Shown in pieces: positions 18,599-27,216 of a stretch of DNA of 64,000 nucleotides. The stretch covers positions 62,001 to 126,000 of the forward strand of contig NZ_BMKR01000012.1 in the NCBI RefSeq assembly GCF_014644435.1, in the 5' to 3' direction. The translations under genes and the position numbers were made by a program. Under the pieces are notes generated by a model. That model worked only from the letters and a program-made list of their open reading frames with translations. It did not search any database and was not told the DNA's origin. Origin of the DNA: Paenibacillus albidus (GTDB lineage: Bacteria; Bacillota; Bacilli; Paenibacillales; Paenibacillaceae). Each line of letters begins with the position of its first letter. The stretch's first letter is position 1.

Positions 18599-19810
18599 TT
18601 GATCACTATTTCAGAACGATTATGGACGAAATCTTTTGTCCTCCTTACCTTATGCAACCTGCTGCTGTTCATCGGCCTGCAGATGACCCTGTCCACACTG
18701 CCTGCCTATGCAGAAGCAACACTGCAGGCTTCTTCCTTCCAGATTAGTCTCGTGACCAGTTTATTCGCACTCAGTGCTATCGCTTCAAGGTTGTTTTCAG
18801 CCAAAGCGATGGAAAAAGGCGGACGAAACCTGCTGATTTTTCTAGGGATCGCCATTTCACTCACGGCGGTTGCCGGTTATTATTGGGCCGGAAGCATTTT
18901 CACTTTGCTTCTTCTGCGTATGCTTTTCGGAATCGGGTTCGGCATGACCAGCACCGCATTTCCGACGATGGCTTCGGATGTGATTCCCATTCGGCGGATG
19001 GGTGAAGGCATGGGCTACTTCGGTCTGTCCACCAGTCTTGCCATGTCAGCCGGTCCGCTCATTGGCCTCAGCCTGCTGCAAGGTCCCGGCTTCGGGTCAT
19101 TGCTGCTCTGCACAGCAGCCGTAATCGCACTGATCCTGCCGCTCGGCTATCGCCTGGCTTCCACGCTTCCTTCCCGGCACACCGAGCCACCCATGGAATT
19201 AGGTGGCTCTAAGGCAGGAGTAAGCCGCAAGCTGTTTCTGCCCTGCCTGCTGAATTTTCTGCTCTCCATCTCGTATGGCGGACTTCTCGGATTCTTGGCT
19301 TTGTTCGGCTCTGAAGCCCATTTGGAACATGTCGCCTATTTCTTTCTCTTCAATGCCGTCGCCATTGTTTTCGTCCGCCCGTTGTCCGGTAAAATCTATG
19401 ACCGCTACGGCCCGGCCGCTTTACTCATCCCGGGCAGCGTGTTTATTATAGGAGGGCTGATCCTGCTGTCCTTTGCTTCCACTACAGCTGCATTGTTTCC
19501 TGCGGCGCTTTGCTATGGCATCGGTTTTGGGTCCATGCAGCCATCCCTGCAGACCTGGATGATTCAATCCGTAGAACCGCGGCAACGGGGAATGGCCAAC
19601 GGAATGTTCCTGAACTCCCTTGATCTTGGTGTGGCAGCAGGGTCTATGCTGCTGGGCAGCGTTGCTTTATTCACCAGTTATGCAGTGATGTACCGTTTCT
19701 CCACACTGGCCCCTGCACTGCTGCTGCTGATTTATATCACGATCCTGTTCCTCAAGCGGCGCCGCAGCCATCGAACAACTGAACCGTGGGGAGAACCCGC
19801 TTCAAAATGA
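18599..19810 (+). CDS. MFS transporter
   Basis: This 403-residue protein has twelve predicted membrane segments. It starts with TTG at 18599, placed 8 bases after GGAGAGG. MFS marks include FGIGFGMTSTAFPTMASDV in the middle of the N half, a cytoplasmic loop SGKIYDRYGPAALLIPG (motif A-like) in the C half, and a polar central loop around residues 185–215. It is co-transcribed with the marR gene, so efflux of a small toxic or signalling molecule is likely; the substrate is unknown. Confidence 0.9.
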   Translation: MITISERLWTKSFVLLTLCNLLLFIGLQMTLSTLPAYAEATLQASSFQISLVTSLFALSAIASRLFSAKAMEKGGRNLLIFLGIAISLTAVAGYYWAGSIFTLLLLRMLFGIGFGMTSTAFPTMASDVIPIRRMGEGMGYFGLSTSLAMSAGPLIGLSLLQGPGFGSLLLCTAAVIALILPLGYRLASTLPSRHTEPPMELGGSKAGVSRKLFLPCLLNFLLSISYGGLLGFLALFGSEAHLEHVAYFFLFNAVAIVFVRPLSGKIYDRYGPAALLIPGSVFIIGGLILLSFASTTAALFPAALCYGIGFGSMQPSLQTWMIQSVEPRQRGMANGMFLNSLDLGVAAGSMLLGSVALFTSYAVMYRFSTLAPALLLLIYITILFLKRRRSHRTTEPWGEPASK

Positions 19811-19870
19811 TTAACGTAGAACGCAAGGTCCGGCTTTACCAAGCCACTTCATAAGCGTCCTCTTTTAAGC

Positions 19871-19910
19871 AAAAAAAGCCGCCTTCGCACCCTGCGAAGA
19901 CGGTTTTTTT
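19871..19910. terminator. Bidirectional terminator between MFS gene and helD
   Basis: A stem of about 13 bp (GCCGCCTTCGCA with TGCGAAGACGGT) is flanked by an A-run on the left and a T-run on the right. It can therefore stop transcripts arriving from both converging genes. Confidence 0.85.
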
Positions 19911-19933
19911 ACATGTCAATTTGAATCTGGAGA

Positions 19934-22291
19934 CTACAGAGAACCGGCTGTAACGGACTCGTTTTTTCCTGCCGGTATAAAGCGGCTTGGTTCACCCAGA
20001 CAATAAATATGCAGCAGATGCATGGCCCGGGTGCAGGCGGTGTAGAACAGCTTGCGTTCATTTTCCCTGCCGTATTGCTTCCCCGACCCATCATAGATGA
20101 TGACGGCATCGAATTCGACGCCTTTGGCAAGGTATGCCGGCAGCACCAAAGTGCCTTTCTGAAAGTTCGGAGTATCTTTCGTAACCAGTCTAACGGGCAG
20201 GCGGGTTGCCAGCTCGGCATGAACACGTGCACTTTCTTCTGCTGTTTTGCAGATGACGGCAACATAATGATACCCCTTGGCATGAAGCTCCCGGATATCT
20301 TTCTCTACGAAGGACAGCAGCTCAGGCTCACTGTTTACTACATGAAGCAGCGGCTCCTCCCCCCGGCGGTTAAAGGGAACAATCCGTTCCCCGCCAGGGA
20401 TCATGGACCGTGTGAACTCAACAATCTCATAAGTGGACCGGTAACTGCGGGTCAAGGAGATGACCTCAGTGTTCTCTTCGCCGTATACACTGACCAGTCC
20501 GGCCAGATCGCCAAGCACCTCGCCTTGGGCATAAATAGCCTGATTGAGATCACCGAGCACTGTCATTTTGGCCCGCGGGAACAGACGCCGCATAAATTCC
20601 AGCTGAAACGGGGAATAATCCTGCACTTCATCCACAATCACATGACGAATCAGCGTATTGGTGCGGAAGCCCTGGCTCAGCTCCTTCAAATACAGGAACG
20701 GGGTCGCATCCTCGTAAGCCAGCTCATTTACCACTATGGAAGCCAACGTCTGCCGGCAAATATCGTCCCAGGCCGCCGGCAGTACTTCGCTGCCGTTCAG
20801 GCTTTCCATCAGCAGGCGATTACTGAACAGTGTGGCATAGAGCCCTTTTACATCCACAAACCGGCCCCGTTTCGTCCACCCGCGCAGCGGTTTGAGCCGC
20901 TGGCTGATCACATAACGGGAAAGTGAGCTTTTTTCCATTTCATAATCGTCGAAGCTTTCCCCGGTGCCCCCTTTTTTGCGGCGGATCATTTGGTAAGCAC
21001 GGTGGTAGTCGCTTGAATCCAGCAATTCAATTTGATCCTCAACCCAGGGGGCTTCACGTTCTTCGAGACTGAATTCGGCAATTTTCTTGAGCAGCCAGGT
21101 GGTCATAAGGTCAATACGGTTCGCCAGCTTGATGGCCGGGTCATAGCTGTAGAACTGCTGCGCCATTTCTTCTTTGCTGACGACCACTCTGCCCTGAAAC
21201 ACCAGCGGCTTAAAGAGCATCTGCTCCCGCTCCAGCAGAGTGGCATACCGGCGGATTACATCCAGAAAAGCAACGGAGGATTTATAGGTTATCCCCTCTC
21301 TTCGAATGGACGCCTCCGGACCATCCGGCGCATTCAGCAGACTCTCCGTCTGATTAAACACATCCTCTAGTTGAAACTCCTGCCCTAGACGATGCTCCAG
21401 ATACATCTGGAAGGTAGTCTGCTGCATGTTCTCCTCTCCGAGCTCGGGAAGCACCGTCGAGACATAACTATTAAACAGCGGGTTCGGCGAAAAAAGAAGC
21501 ATCTGATCCGCCTGCAGCACCTCGCGGTATTTATAGAGCAGATAAGCTACACGCTGCAAGGCTGCCGAGGTTTTGCCGCTCCCGGCGGCACCCTGGACTA
21601 CGAGCATCCGGGCGCGGTCGTTGCGGATAATCGCATTTTGCTCCTTTTGAATCGTGGCCACAATACTTTTCATCCGGTCATCGGCGCTGTGGCTCAGCAC
21701 CTGCTGCAGCAGTTCATCGCCGATGGTAACGCCGGTATCGAACATAACTTCAATCGTGCCGTCATTAATAACAAACTGCCGTTTAAGGTCCATTGTGCCT
21801 GATACCAGCCCACCAGGTGTCTCATAGGACGCCGGTCCCGGCGCCCCGTCATAATACAAGCTGGAGATAGGCGCACGCCAGTCATAAATCAGGAACGTCC
21901 CATTATCTTCCATGAGTGATCCGATGCCCAAATAGATCTGCTCGGTCCCTCCACCCGGCGTTTCCGAAAAATCAATTCGCCCGAAGTAGGGAGATACGAC
22001 GAGTTTTTTATATTTTTTCAGTGCTTTGCTGGATTGCAGATGATGCCGTTCCCGTTCATTAAGGATTTGGGCTTGCTGCCGCAGACTCGTCGATGTCTCT
22101 CCCAAATCATCCGGGCTGCTGAAATTTACCGTTACCTCTTCCCAGAAATCTTTACGCATATCGACAACATCGCTGCGGTGCAGACCAAGCTCCTCGGACA
22201 ACCGCCGGATATGCGCCGCCAAAAGCTTCGTAATTCCTGTAACCCGCTGCTGTTCTTCCTTCCAATCCTGTTCCCTATTGTCCACCATCAT
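19934..22291 (-). CDS. helD: HelD-type RNA polymerase recycling ATPase
   Basis: This 785-residue UvrD/Rep-like protein has the HelD layout. A coiled N-terminal arm (1–90; many Gln/Arg/Glu) reaches into RNA polymerase, YDWRAPISSLYYD lies near 136–148, and Walker A GAAGSGKTS is at 234–242. A helical insertion follows, then Walker B HVIVDEVQDYSPFQLEF and ALTRSYRST-type helicase motif. The C-terminal part holds the motif KGVEFDAVIIYD. HelD removes stalled polymerase from DNA and helps recycle it. Two ATGs in tandem begin the gene (22291 and 22288), behind GAGGGGATGA. Its promoter appears to overlap, in opposite orientation, a strong promoter for a separate rightward transcript. Confidence 0.92.
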   Translation of the reverse strand: MMVDNREQDWKEEQQRVTGITKLLAAHIRRLSEELGLHRSDVVDMRKDFWEEVTVNFSSPDDLGETSTSLRQQAQILNERERHHLQSSKALKKYKKLVVSPYFGRIDFSETPGGGTEQIYLGIGSLMEDNGTFLIYDWRAPISSLYYDGAPGPASYETPGGLVSGTMDLKRQFVINDGTIEVMFDTGVTIGDELLQQVLSHSADDRMKSIVATIQKEQNAIIRNDRARMLVVQGAAGSGKTSAALQRVAYLLYKYREVLQADQMLLFSPNPLFNSYVSTVLPELGEENMQQTTFQMYLEHRLGQEFQLEDVFNQTESLLNAPDGPEASIRREGITYKSSVAFLDVIRRYATLLEREQMLFKPLVFQGRVVVSKEEMAQQFYSYDPAIKLANRIDLMTTWLLKKIAEFSLEEREAPWVEDQIELLDSSDYHRAYQMIRRKKGGTGESFDDYEMEKSSLSRYVISQRLKPLRGWTKRGRFVDVKGLYATLFSNRLLMESLNGSEVLPAAWDDICRQTLASIVVNELAYEDATPFLYLKELSQGFRTNTLIRHVIVDEVQDYSPFQLEFMRRLFPRAKMTVLGDLNQAIYAQGEVLGDLAGLVSVYGEENTEVISLTRSYRSTYEIVEFTRSMIPGGERIVPFNRRGEEPLLHVVNSEPELLSFVEKDIRELHAKGYHYVAVICKTAEESARVHAELATRLPVRLVTKDTPNFQKGTLVLPAYLAKGVEFDAVIIYDGSGKQYGRENERKLFYTACTRAMHLLHIYCLGEPSRFIPAGKNESVTAGSL

Positions 22292-22308
22292 TCATCCCCT
22301 CTAAAAGG

Positions 22309-22337
22309 TTGACATCGTTGTATCTTCATGTTATAAT
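22309..22337 (+). promoter_or_regulatory. Consensus sigma-A promoter facing away from helD
   Basis: Perfect TTGACA (22309–22314), exactly 17 bases, and perfect TATAAT (22332–22337). Transcription would start near 22344 and run right. No plus-strand gene follows; the next gene (22516–23583) is on the minus strand. Confidence 0.75.
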
Positions 22338-22358
22338 TATCGTGTATAATTATGTCTA
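22330..22358 (-). promoter_or_regulatory. Candidate helD promoter
   Basis: On the minus strand, TAGACA (22353–22358), a 17-base spacer and TATAAC (22330–22335) lie about 40 bases before the helD start. The -10 shares five bases with the -10 of the opposite-strand promoter at 22309–22337, so RNA polymerase can probably occupy only one at a time. Confidence 0.5.
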
Positions 22359-22361
22359 ATC

Positions 22362-22387
22362 AGATATCATCATTTGATATCTTTTTA
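22362..22387 (+). terminator. Early terminator in the helD-divergent transcript
   Basis: AGATATCA (22362–22369) pairs with TGATATCT (22375–22382) around a 5-base loop and is followed by TTTTT. It is AT-rich and short, so it may be leaky and act as an attenuator rather than a full stop. Confidence 0.5.
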
Positions 22388-22468
22388 TTTTAGCAATTGT
22401 TCAGTACTTTTTCAAGTTTTTACCGCCTTCAATCTCAGCTGATGCTGATATTCATATTATGTACGATG

Positions 22469-22497
22469 ATCCAGTCCCGCGCGGGACTGGATTTTTT
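22469..22497 (+). terminator. Strong plus-strand terminator with no upstream gene
   Basis: A perfect 20-base palindrome (22471–22490, CCAGTCCCGC and its complement) is followed by A and six T. The minus strand has no T-run after it, so it does not serve the leftward exporter gene. It fits the end of the small RNA candidate. Confidence 0.8.
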
Positions 22498-22515
22498 GGG
22501 CTGTCCGGCAGATGC

Positions 22516-23583
22516 CTAGCCTTGTAACTCCTCCGGCTCAGAGGTATTCTCCTTGTCCTCCCCCGTCATCCGGAGAATTTGATCCGCAACCCGGTCCAGC
22601 CTCTCCAGCTGATAGCCATAGTCATAGATTGCTGCTGCCACCACGGAGAGCCGTAATAGACCGGAGCGTTCGGTATTGTATCCTTCGATTGCCTTCTCCA
22701 AAAAACGGTCGTTGTCTTCCGACAGCGGATCGGTATCATTGCTCCCCGGTTTCAGCTTCTCCTGAAATTTCAGCAGAATATGCTCATGGTATTTAATTAA
22801 CTGCTCCAGATGCCGGTCAAACAATTCATCGGTCTTCTCTGTGCGGTCGGCCTGAAAATAATGCCGGTCCACGGCTTCGAGCACCTCAAACCCCTTTTGC
22901 AGAGAAGATAATAAATTTTTGTAGACAACCAACTGCCGGGTCTGGCTGTATTTTGCCCGTCTTAGCTGCTTCTGCTCCTCTTCAAACAAACCATATTTTT
23001 CCTCCAGTGATTTGATGGAGCTTTCAAGGGCTTTTTTCTCGTCACGGAACACACTTTCCTTCATTTCGTGTGAAACTGCCGTCCTCAGCAGCAATGACAG
23101 ACCGGTAAAGACATTCTCAATCTGCTTAATATACTGCTTGCGCGGCTGCGGGGGAAATACTGCAATATTAATTACAAAGGCGGAAATGATGCCGGTTAAA
23201 GTAAGCAGAAACCGGGTAAGTGCAAACTCCCATTGACCGGAAGCCTCCATCACGGAAATTACAGTTACCAGTGTTAAGCCGATGGTATCGGCACGGTTCA
23301 TTTTCATGCTGATCATGATGACCAGAATACAGACCAGGCCCACGGCAATCGGTTCATTGGACAATAACATTCCGCCCAAAAGAGCGATAACAGCCCCCAT
23401 GGTACTCGTCTGAATCTGGTCCAGAAAGTAACGCCATGACCGGTAAATGGACGGCTGCATTGCAAAAATAGCAGCAATCGCCGCTCCGACTGGAGATGTA
23501 AAATGAAGCAGCGCGGATAGGTATAAGGATAGTGTTACAGCAAGGCCTGTTTTTAATATGCGGGCTCCAAAAGCCAAATTCAT
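22516..23583 (-). CDS. Aromatic acid exporter family (FUSC-like) membrane protein
   Basis: This 355-residue protein has an N-terminal half of about four to five membrane segments (LKTGLAVTLSLYLSALL, AAIAAIFAMQPSIYRSWRYF, AVALVGLVCILVIMIS-like stretches). A soluble helical C-terminal half (about 150–355) is rich in Glu/Lys/Gln. QPSIYRSWRYFLDQIQ is typical of the ArAE/DUF939 (YqjA/YgaE) group, thought to export aromatic acids or act in membrane stress. It stands alone on the minus strand. Confidence 0.85.
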   Translation of the reverse strand: MNLAFGARILKTGLAVTLSLYLSALLHFTSPVGAAIAAIFAMQPSIYRSWRYFLDQIQTSTMGAVIALLGGMLLSNEPIAVGLVCILVIMISMKMNRADTIGLTLVTVISVMEASGQWEFALTRFLLTLTGIISAFVINIAVFPPQPRKQYIKQIENVFTGLSLLLRTAVSHEMKESVFRDEKKALESSIKSLEEKYGLFEEEQKQLRRAKYSQTRQLVVYKNLLSSLQKGFEVLEAVDRHYFQADRTEKTDELFDRHLEQLIKYHEHILLKFQEKLKPGSNDTDPLSEDNDRFLEKAIEGYNTERSGLLRLSVVAAAIYDYGYQLERLDRVADQILRMTGEDKENTSEPEELQG

Positions 23584-23822
23584 CCCTCCTAAGTGTAGCC
23601 TAACCGCAGATGACAGACACTGATCTTTTTAACATACGGCATTAGGTGTTTATTCATGCAAAAGATTACCTTCACTCTGTAGCGTTCAGGCTCATACGTT
23701 TATTACCCAAGCTGCGGTCTGGCGAATTTTAGCAGAATTTAAGCAGCTTTTCAGCTTTTATTCAGCTTTTCGGGGATACTGAATACAGCAGTACCCAACA
23801 ATCAAAGGACGAGGTGCAAAAA

Positions 23823-24314
23823 ATGAGAAAGACGATTCTAAGAATCACGGCTGTCACCGCAGCCGTATTGTTCAGTCTCTCCCCGGTGACATTCCATATG
23901 GACCGTGTTGCAGCGGACCAAGCACCAAGCGCGGGACCCGACTCGCTCCGCGGGGAGCAAACGCACAGAGTGCATCCGGGCAAAGAACGCAGCTTCAGAG
24001 CCGGAGGGCATTTTATTATTGGCGAAACCGCCAGATTGCTGCAGATGGAGCCCGGCGAGGTCATCCGCAGTCTGCGGGCAGGCAACACTTTATCCGGGCT
24101 GGCAAAGGAGAAAAAAGGCTGGAGTGAAGCCGAATATATTCAGAAGCTGAGCGACTCCGCCAGTCTAAAGCTGGATCAGATCATGAAAGAAGGCCGCCTT
24201 ACCGCCGAAGAAGGACGGAAGCTTAAAGCAGGACTTCCGGCATTGCTTAAGCTCAGCATCAGCAGCCCTTTACACGCAGGTAAACCTTCAGCACAACCTT
24301 CCAAAACACCTTAA
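23823..24314 (+). CDS. Secreted helical protein of unknown function
   Basis: This 163-residue protein has a signal peptide (MRKTILRITAVTAAVLFSLS). Its charged middle is followed by a helical segment with the pattern LLQMEPGEVIRSLRAGNTLS, then LAKEKKGWSEAEYIQKL and ASLKLDQIMKEGRLTAEEG. This helical pattern recurs in small secreted proteins of Paenibacillus and actinobacteria; its role is unknown to me. ATG 23823, with GAGGTG before it, is preferred to the in-frame GTG at 23814. Upstream (about 23740–23775), CAGCTTTT recurs three times, about 8 and then 12 bases apart, a pattern seen at response-regulator sites. Confidence 0.7.
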   Translation: MRKTILRITAVTAAVLFSLSPVTFHMDRVAADQAPSAGPDSLRGEQTHRVHPGKERSFRAGGHFIIGETARLLQMEPGEVIRSLRAGNTLSGLAKEKKGWSEAEYIQKLSDSASLKLDQIMKEGRLTAEEGRKLKAGLPALLKLSISSPLHAGKPSAQPSKTP

Positions 24315-24340
24315 CCTGCTGCCCCTCTTGCATGAAGATG

Positions 24341-24372
24341 GCGGATACCTTTCAAAACTGGAGGGTATCCGC
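24341..24372. other. Inverted repeat between converging genes
   Basis: GCGGATACC (24341–24349) is repeated inverted at 24364–24372 with a 14-base loop. No T-run follows on either strand, so it is at best a weak or processed terminator between the secreted-protein gene and the PAP2 gene. Confidence 0.4.
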
Positions 24373-24403
24373 ATGATATGTACTCCGTGCTCATTTATCA
24401 GAC

Positions 24404-25057
24404 TTATTTCTTTACTCTCTCGATTCTCGAATTGCGGAAAGCTTCAAAACAGCCGATGGACAGCATCAACCATGCCCCGCTCGCCAAGTACCCGCCAATA
24501 ACGTCACTCGGGTAATGCACCCCCAAATAAATCCGGCTCCAGCCGATACCTGCAGTCATAAATACAACCAGCACAATCAGTACAATCCGTTCGTTCCTAA
24601 CCCGCATATGCCGCCATAACAGGTAGGCCAGTGCTCCATATAATGAAAAAGCAGCCATGGAATGTCCGCTGGGAAAGCTATATCCGACTTCTTCAATAAT
24701 CCGGTTAATATTGGGACGTTCTCTATGAAAGAGCAGCTTCATCACGGTATTAAGTACCTGGGAGCCGATGCCCACCCACAGAAATAAAAGCAATTCCAGC
24801 CGATGCTTCAGCAGAAAATAGAGCAGGCACATGGCCAGCAGCGAGATCCCAATCGCCAGTCTGGAGGAACCCACCAAAGACAACGCCTTCGCAAATGCTG
24901 TTAGTGCCGGCGTTTCCATAGATTGGACCCCCTCTATGATTGTGCGGTCAAAAGAAGTGACCTTTTGGAAAACAACCAGGGCAGCCACTAGGGAAAATCC
25001 CGCTAAAAACCATAAAAAACAACGAAAAGCTGTGGACCAGTCACGATAATATAACAT
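24404..25057 (-). CDS. PAP2-family membrane phosphatase
   Basis: This 217-residue membrane protein has the three PAP2 motifs in order: KLLFHRERPN, SFPSGHSMAAF and SRIYLGVHYPSDVIGG. These supply the Lys/Arg, nucleophile-activating and catalytic His residues. Six membrane segments are likely. Such enzymes remove phosphate from undecaprenyl pyrophosphate or phosphatidate at the outer membrane face. ATG 25057 is chosen over ATG 25063 and 25096 because GAGGGG lies 6 bases before it. Confidence 0.9.
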   Translation of the reverse strand: MLYYRDWSTAFRCFLWFLAGFSLVAALVVFQKVTSFDRTIIEGVQSMETPALTAFAKALSLVGSSRLAIGISLLAMCLLYFLLKHRLELLLFLWVGIGSQVLNTVMKLLFHRERPNINRIIEEVGYSFPSGHSMAAFSLYGALAYLLWRHMRVRNERIVLIVLVVFMTAGIGWSRIYLGVHYPSDVIGGYLASGAWLMLSIGCFEAFRNSRIERVKK

Positions 25058-25170
25058 ATTCATCCCCTCGTCTATCCCTTTGTTAAGCACGCCCATTTCC
25101 TGAGAAGGTCTTTCCCGTGGTATACTTGCCTATGGAATAATCATTCTACAAAAAATGGAGTGCTGCCAAA

Positions 25171-25392
25171 GTGGAAAATCTAAAATTGCAGGAGCGTTTG
25201 TTGAGCCAGTTCATTTCAACCAAGGTCCCCGTTACGATTTTTACAACGAATGGGGTTAAGATGCAAGGTCTCATCACCTCTTATGATGCTTTTACCATTT
25301 CCCTGCAAGGTCAGGGTGACGGCAGACAGAATGTGCTCTTCAAATCGGCGGTATCGACTATTGTGCCGCTTAGGCCCGTCTCTCTGAAATAG
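25171..25392 (+). CDS. hfq: Hfq-like RNA chaperone, variant Sm2 motif
   Basis: This 73-residue Sm-fold protein starts with GTG at 25171 (GGAGTG upstream). Sm1 is seen in VPVTIFTTNGVKMQGLITSYDAFTI-like order (residues 19–43) and Sm2 in VLFKSAVSTIVP (55–66). Canonical Hfq has Tyr/Phe-Lys-His-Ala in Sm2; here it is Phe57-Lys58-Ser59-Ala60, so the pocket histidine is replaced by serine. The acidic tail is missing, as in many Firmicutes. Hfq forms hexamers that bind U-rich and A-rich RNA. This copy is not next to miaA, the usual place in Firmicutes, so it may be a second paralogue; the other copy would be outside this window. Confidence 0.85.
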   Translation: MENLKLQERLLSQFISTKVPVTIFTTNGVKMQGLITSYDAFTISLQGQGDGRQNVLFKSAVSTIVPLRPVSLK

Positions 25393-25450
25393 GATCTTCC
25401 TGCAGCAGCTTTGCCGCAAAAGCCAACACAGCAGCTTCGCCTCAATTCAA

Positions 25451-25489
25451 AGGGAACACCGGATCACTTCTTCCGGTGTTCCCTTTTGT
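25451..25489. terminator. Bidirectional terminator between hfq and lactonase
   Basis: A 12-bp perfect stem (GGGAACACCGGA with its complement) is flanked by AAA on the left and TTTTG on the right. It is well placed to end both converging genes. Confidence 0.8.
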
Positions 25490-25524
25490 CTGTCTATCCG
25501 CTGTCACCTTAGACTGTTAATTCT

Positions 25525-26643
25525 TCAGCGGGCAGAAGCTGCCGGGAAGATGGCCGGCTTCACACAAACCGGTTTGGACACTTCCGCTGTATGGCCTGTG
25601 AATAAAAGCCGGCCGTTATCTTTATCAACCGAGAAGACTACCAGATTATTGCCGTCGCGATTCGCCACAATAAGAAAGCCGTTGTCCGGAGTCAATGTAA
25701 AATGACGGGGATGCCCTCCTTGCGTGGATACATGCTGAACCAAGGTGAGACCTGCTGATGCAGCTTCTATCTCAAAGACAACAATGCTGTCATGCCCGCG
25801 GTTAGAACCGTACAAATAACGTCCGTCCGCAGAAACGGCAATTTCCGCACAAATATTCTCTCCGCTGAAATCGGCCGGCAGCGTCGAGACTGTTGCAGCT
25901 GTCCGCAGCGTTCCGTTCGCACTGTCATATGTAAATGAGGTAATCGTGGAGTCTACTTCATTGATTACATAAGCGGATGTTCCATCGGGATGAAAGGCCA
26001 GATGGCGCGGGCCGGCACCGGGATGGAGGGCTGTCTCTCCATGAACTTCAAGCGTTTGGGTGTCTGAGTTGATGCGGTAAGCCCGAATCAGATCCAGTCC
26101 GAGGTCAGAGACAAACACATACTTTCCATCCGGGCTAAAAATAGCCGAATGCGGATGTGGGCGGTCCTGCCGCTCCGGGTGGGTGCCGTGGCCGGTGTGA
26201 AGGGCAGTGTCGGTCAGACGAACCGGTTGTCCTGCATCGTCCAGTGAGAGCAGTCCTACACTGCCTCCATGATAGCTGCAGACAAGAAGATGCCGGCTCT
26301 CCATATCCCGGGAGATATGGCAGGTTGTAGTCTGCGACTTGCCTTCCGCAGGCATAGTCTGAATGCAGTTAAGTTCGCTGAGCTTTCCTGTAAGCGGGTC
26401 AATGGCAAAAGACACCACTTCCCCTTCTTTGCCGCCTTCCCCGTTTGGCTGCTCGGCAATAGCATATAATTTCAGATTTGCAGCATCCACATTTACAAAT
26501 GTAGGATTGGTCAGCCCAGTGGCCTGATCCAACCGTTTCAAAGTGCCTCCTGCTTGTCCATCGAACTCAAACACCTGTACTCCGCTCTCAGCAGCACTTG
26601 CATAGGAGCCTGTAAACAGCAATAGCTTTGGTTGTTCTTTCAT
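25525..26643 (-). CDS. Lactonase-family beta-propeller protein (6-phosphogluconolactonase-like)
   Basis: This 372-residue seven-bladed propeller is of the YbhE/Pgl type. Blade motifs include LLFTGSYASAAESGVQVFEF, HPERQDRPHPHSAIFSPDGKY, GAGPRHLAFHPDG and ISADGRYLYGSNRGHDSI-like repeats. The HPHS and PRH motifs are the usual marks of this family. The likely job is hydrolysis of 6-phosphogluconolactone in the pentose phosphate pathway, though some members act on other lactones. It is a single gene with GGAGGAGGATG upstream. Confidence 0.88.
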   Translation of the reverse strand: MKEQPKLLLFTGSYASAAESGVQVFEFDGQAGGTLKRLDQATGLTNPTFVNVDAANLKLYAIAEQPNGEGGKEGEVVSFAIDPLTGKLSELNCIQTMPAEGKSQTTTCHISRDMESRHLLVCSYHGGSVGLLSLDDAGQPVRLTDTALHTGHGTHPERQDRPHPHSAIFSPDGKYVFVSDLGLDLIRAYRINSDTQTLEVHGETALHPGAGPRHLAFHPDGTSAYVINEVDSTITSFTYDSANGTLRTAATVSTLPADFSGENICAEIAVSADGRYLYGSNRGHDSIVVFEIEAASAGLTLVQHVSTQGGHPRHFTLTPDNGFLIVANRDGNNLVVFSVDKDNGRLLFTGHTAEVSKPVCVKPAIFPAASAR

Positions 26644-26858
26644 CGTTATTCATCCTCCTCCTAAGTGTTGCACTGCCCAGATTGCATTATTCTCTTTAGC
26701 AGCCATCTTTATAATTTACCGTTTTTCAGCGTCTATGACAAATGGTACGTAAAAATGGCCACAATTCATTTAAAAATAAGACTTTTCAAGGCCGAACCCT
26801 TATGGTATAATGAAAGCGCTAACATCAAGTTTTTTATTTTTATAAAGGGGGAACACGA

Positions 26859-27197
26859 ATGAGTAGCATCCTGCTGGAAGCCAGAAACGTATATGAGGAC
26901 TTCGAGGTGGAAACGGACATTCTGTTCTTTAAGGTCGGTGACCATGATCTGGTCATTTTTCACGGCAGAAACTATAATATTAAAAAGAGAATGTCTGCCC
27001 AGCAATTAAACCGTTTGCTTAAGAGCTCCAACTTTTATCAGGTCTACAGTGGTTGTTATGTCAATCTGAGCAGAATCAGCTCCATTGAGGATGACTGCAT
27101 CTTCTTCGGTGAAAAGGGACTATATGCAAAGAATATCCGTGTTCCGAAAAGGAAACAGGAAAGTATCCGCCATCTGCTTAAGGGTCTCCGCTCTTAA
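26859..27197 (+). CDS. Stand-alone LytTR DNA-binding protein
   Basis: This 112-residue protein is almost wholly a LytTR domain. It has ILFFKVGDHDLVIFHG, then YNIKKRMSAQQLNRLLKSSN, FYQVYSGCYVNLSRISSIE and a C-terminal VPKRKQESIRHLLKGL. There is no receiver or membrane part. AAGGGGG precedes the ATG. LytTR proteins bind paired 9-bp sites upstream of target genes. It is monocistronic and ends at a strong terminator. Confidence 0.85.
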   Translation: MSSILLEARNVYEDFEVETDILFFKVGDHDLVIFHGRNYNIKKRMSAQQLNRLLKSSNFYQVYSGCYVNLSRISSIEDDCIFFGEKGLYAKNIRVPKRKQESIRHLLKGLRS

Positions 27198-27216
27198 ACA
27201 AATAAGGAAGCTGATT

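Larger units (their letters stand above)
22344..22497 (+). ncRNA. Candidate small RNA divergent from helD
   Basis: A consensus promoter (22309–22337) points into this gene-free stretch. Two Rho-independent terminators in the same direction lie at 22362–22387 and 22469–22497. The expected transcripts are about 45 or about 150 nt. No convincing reading frame is present: a 13-codon frame from ATG 22352 has no ribosome site. The 3' end would be a GC-only hairpin plus six T. It matches no RNA family I recognise. It could also be the by-product of a bidirectional promoter. Confidence 0.5.

Noticed and set aside
20009..20926. 305-codon plus-strand frame opposite helD
   Set aside because: Antisense shadow of conserved helD; no ribosome site or family resemblance.
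22352..22393. 13-codon frame MSNQISSFDIFLF in the small RNA candidate
   Set aside because: No ribosome site, start almost at the predicted 5' end, and most of it lies in a terminator hairpin.
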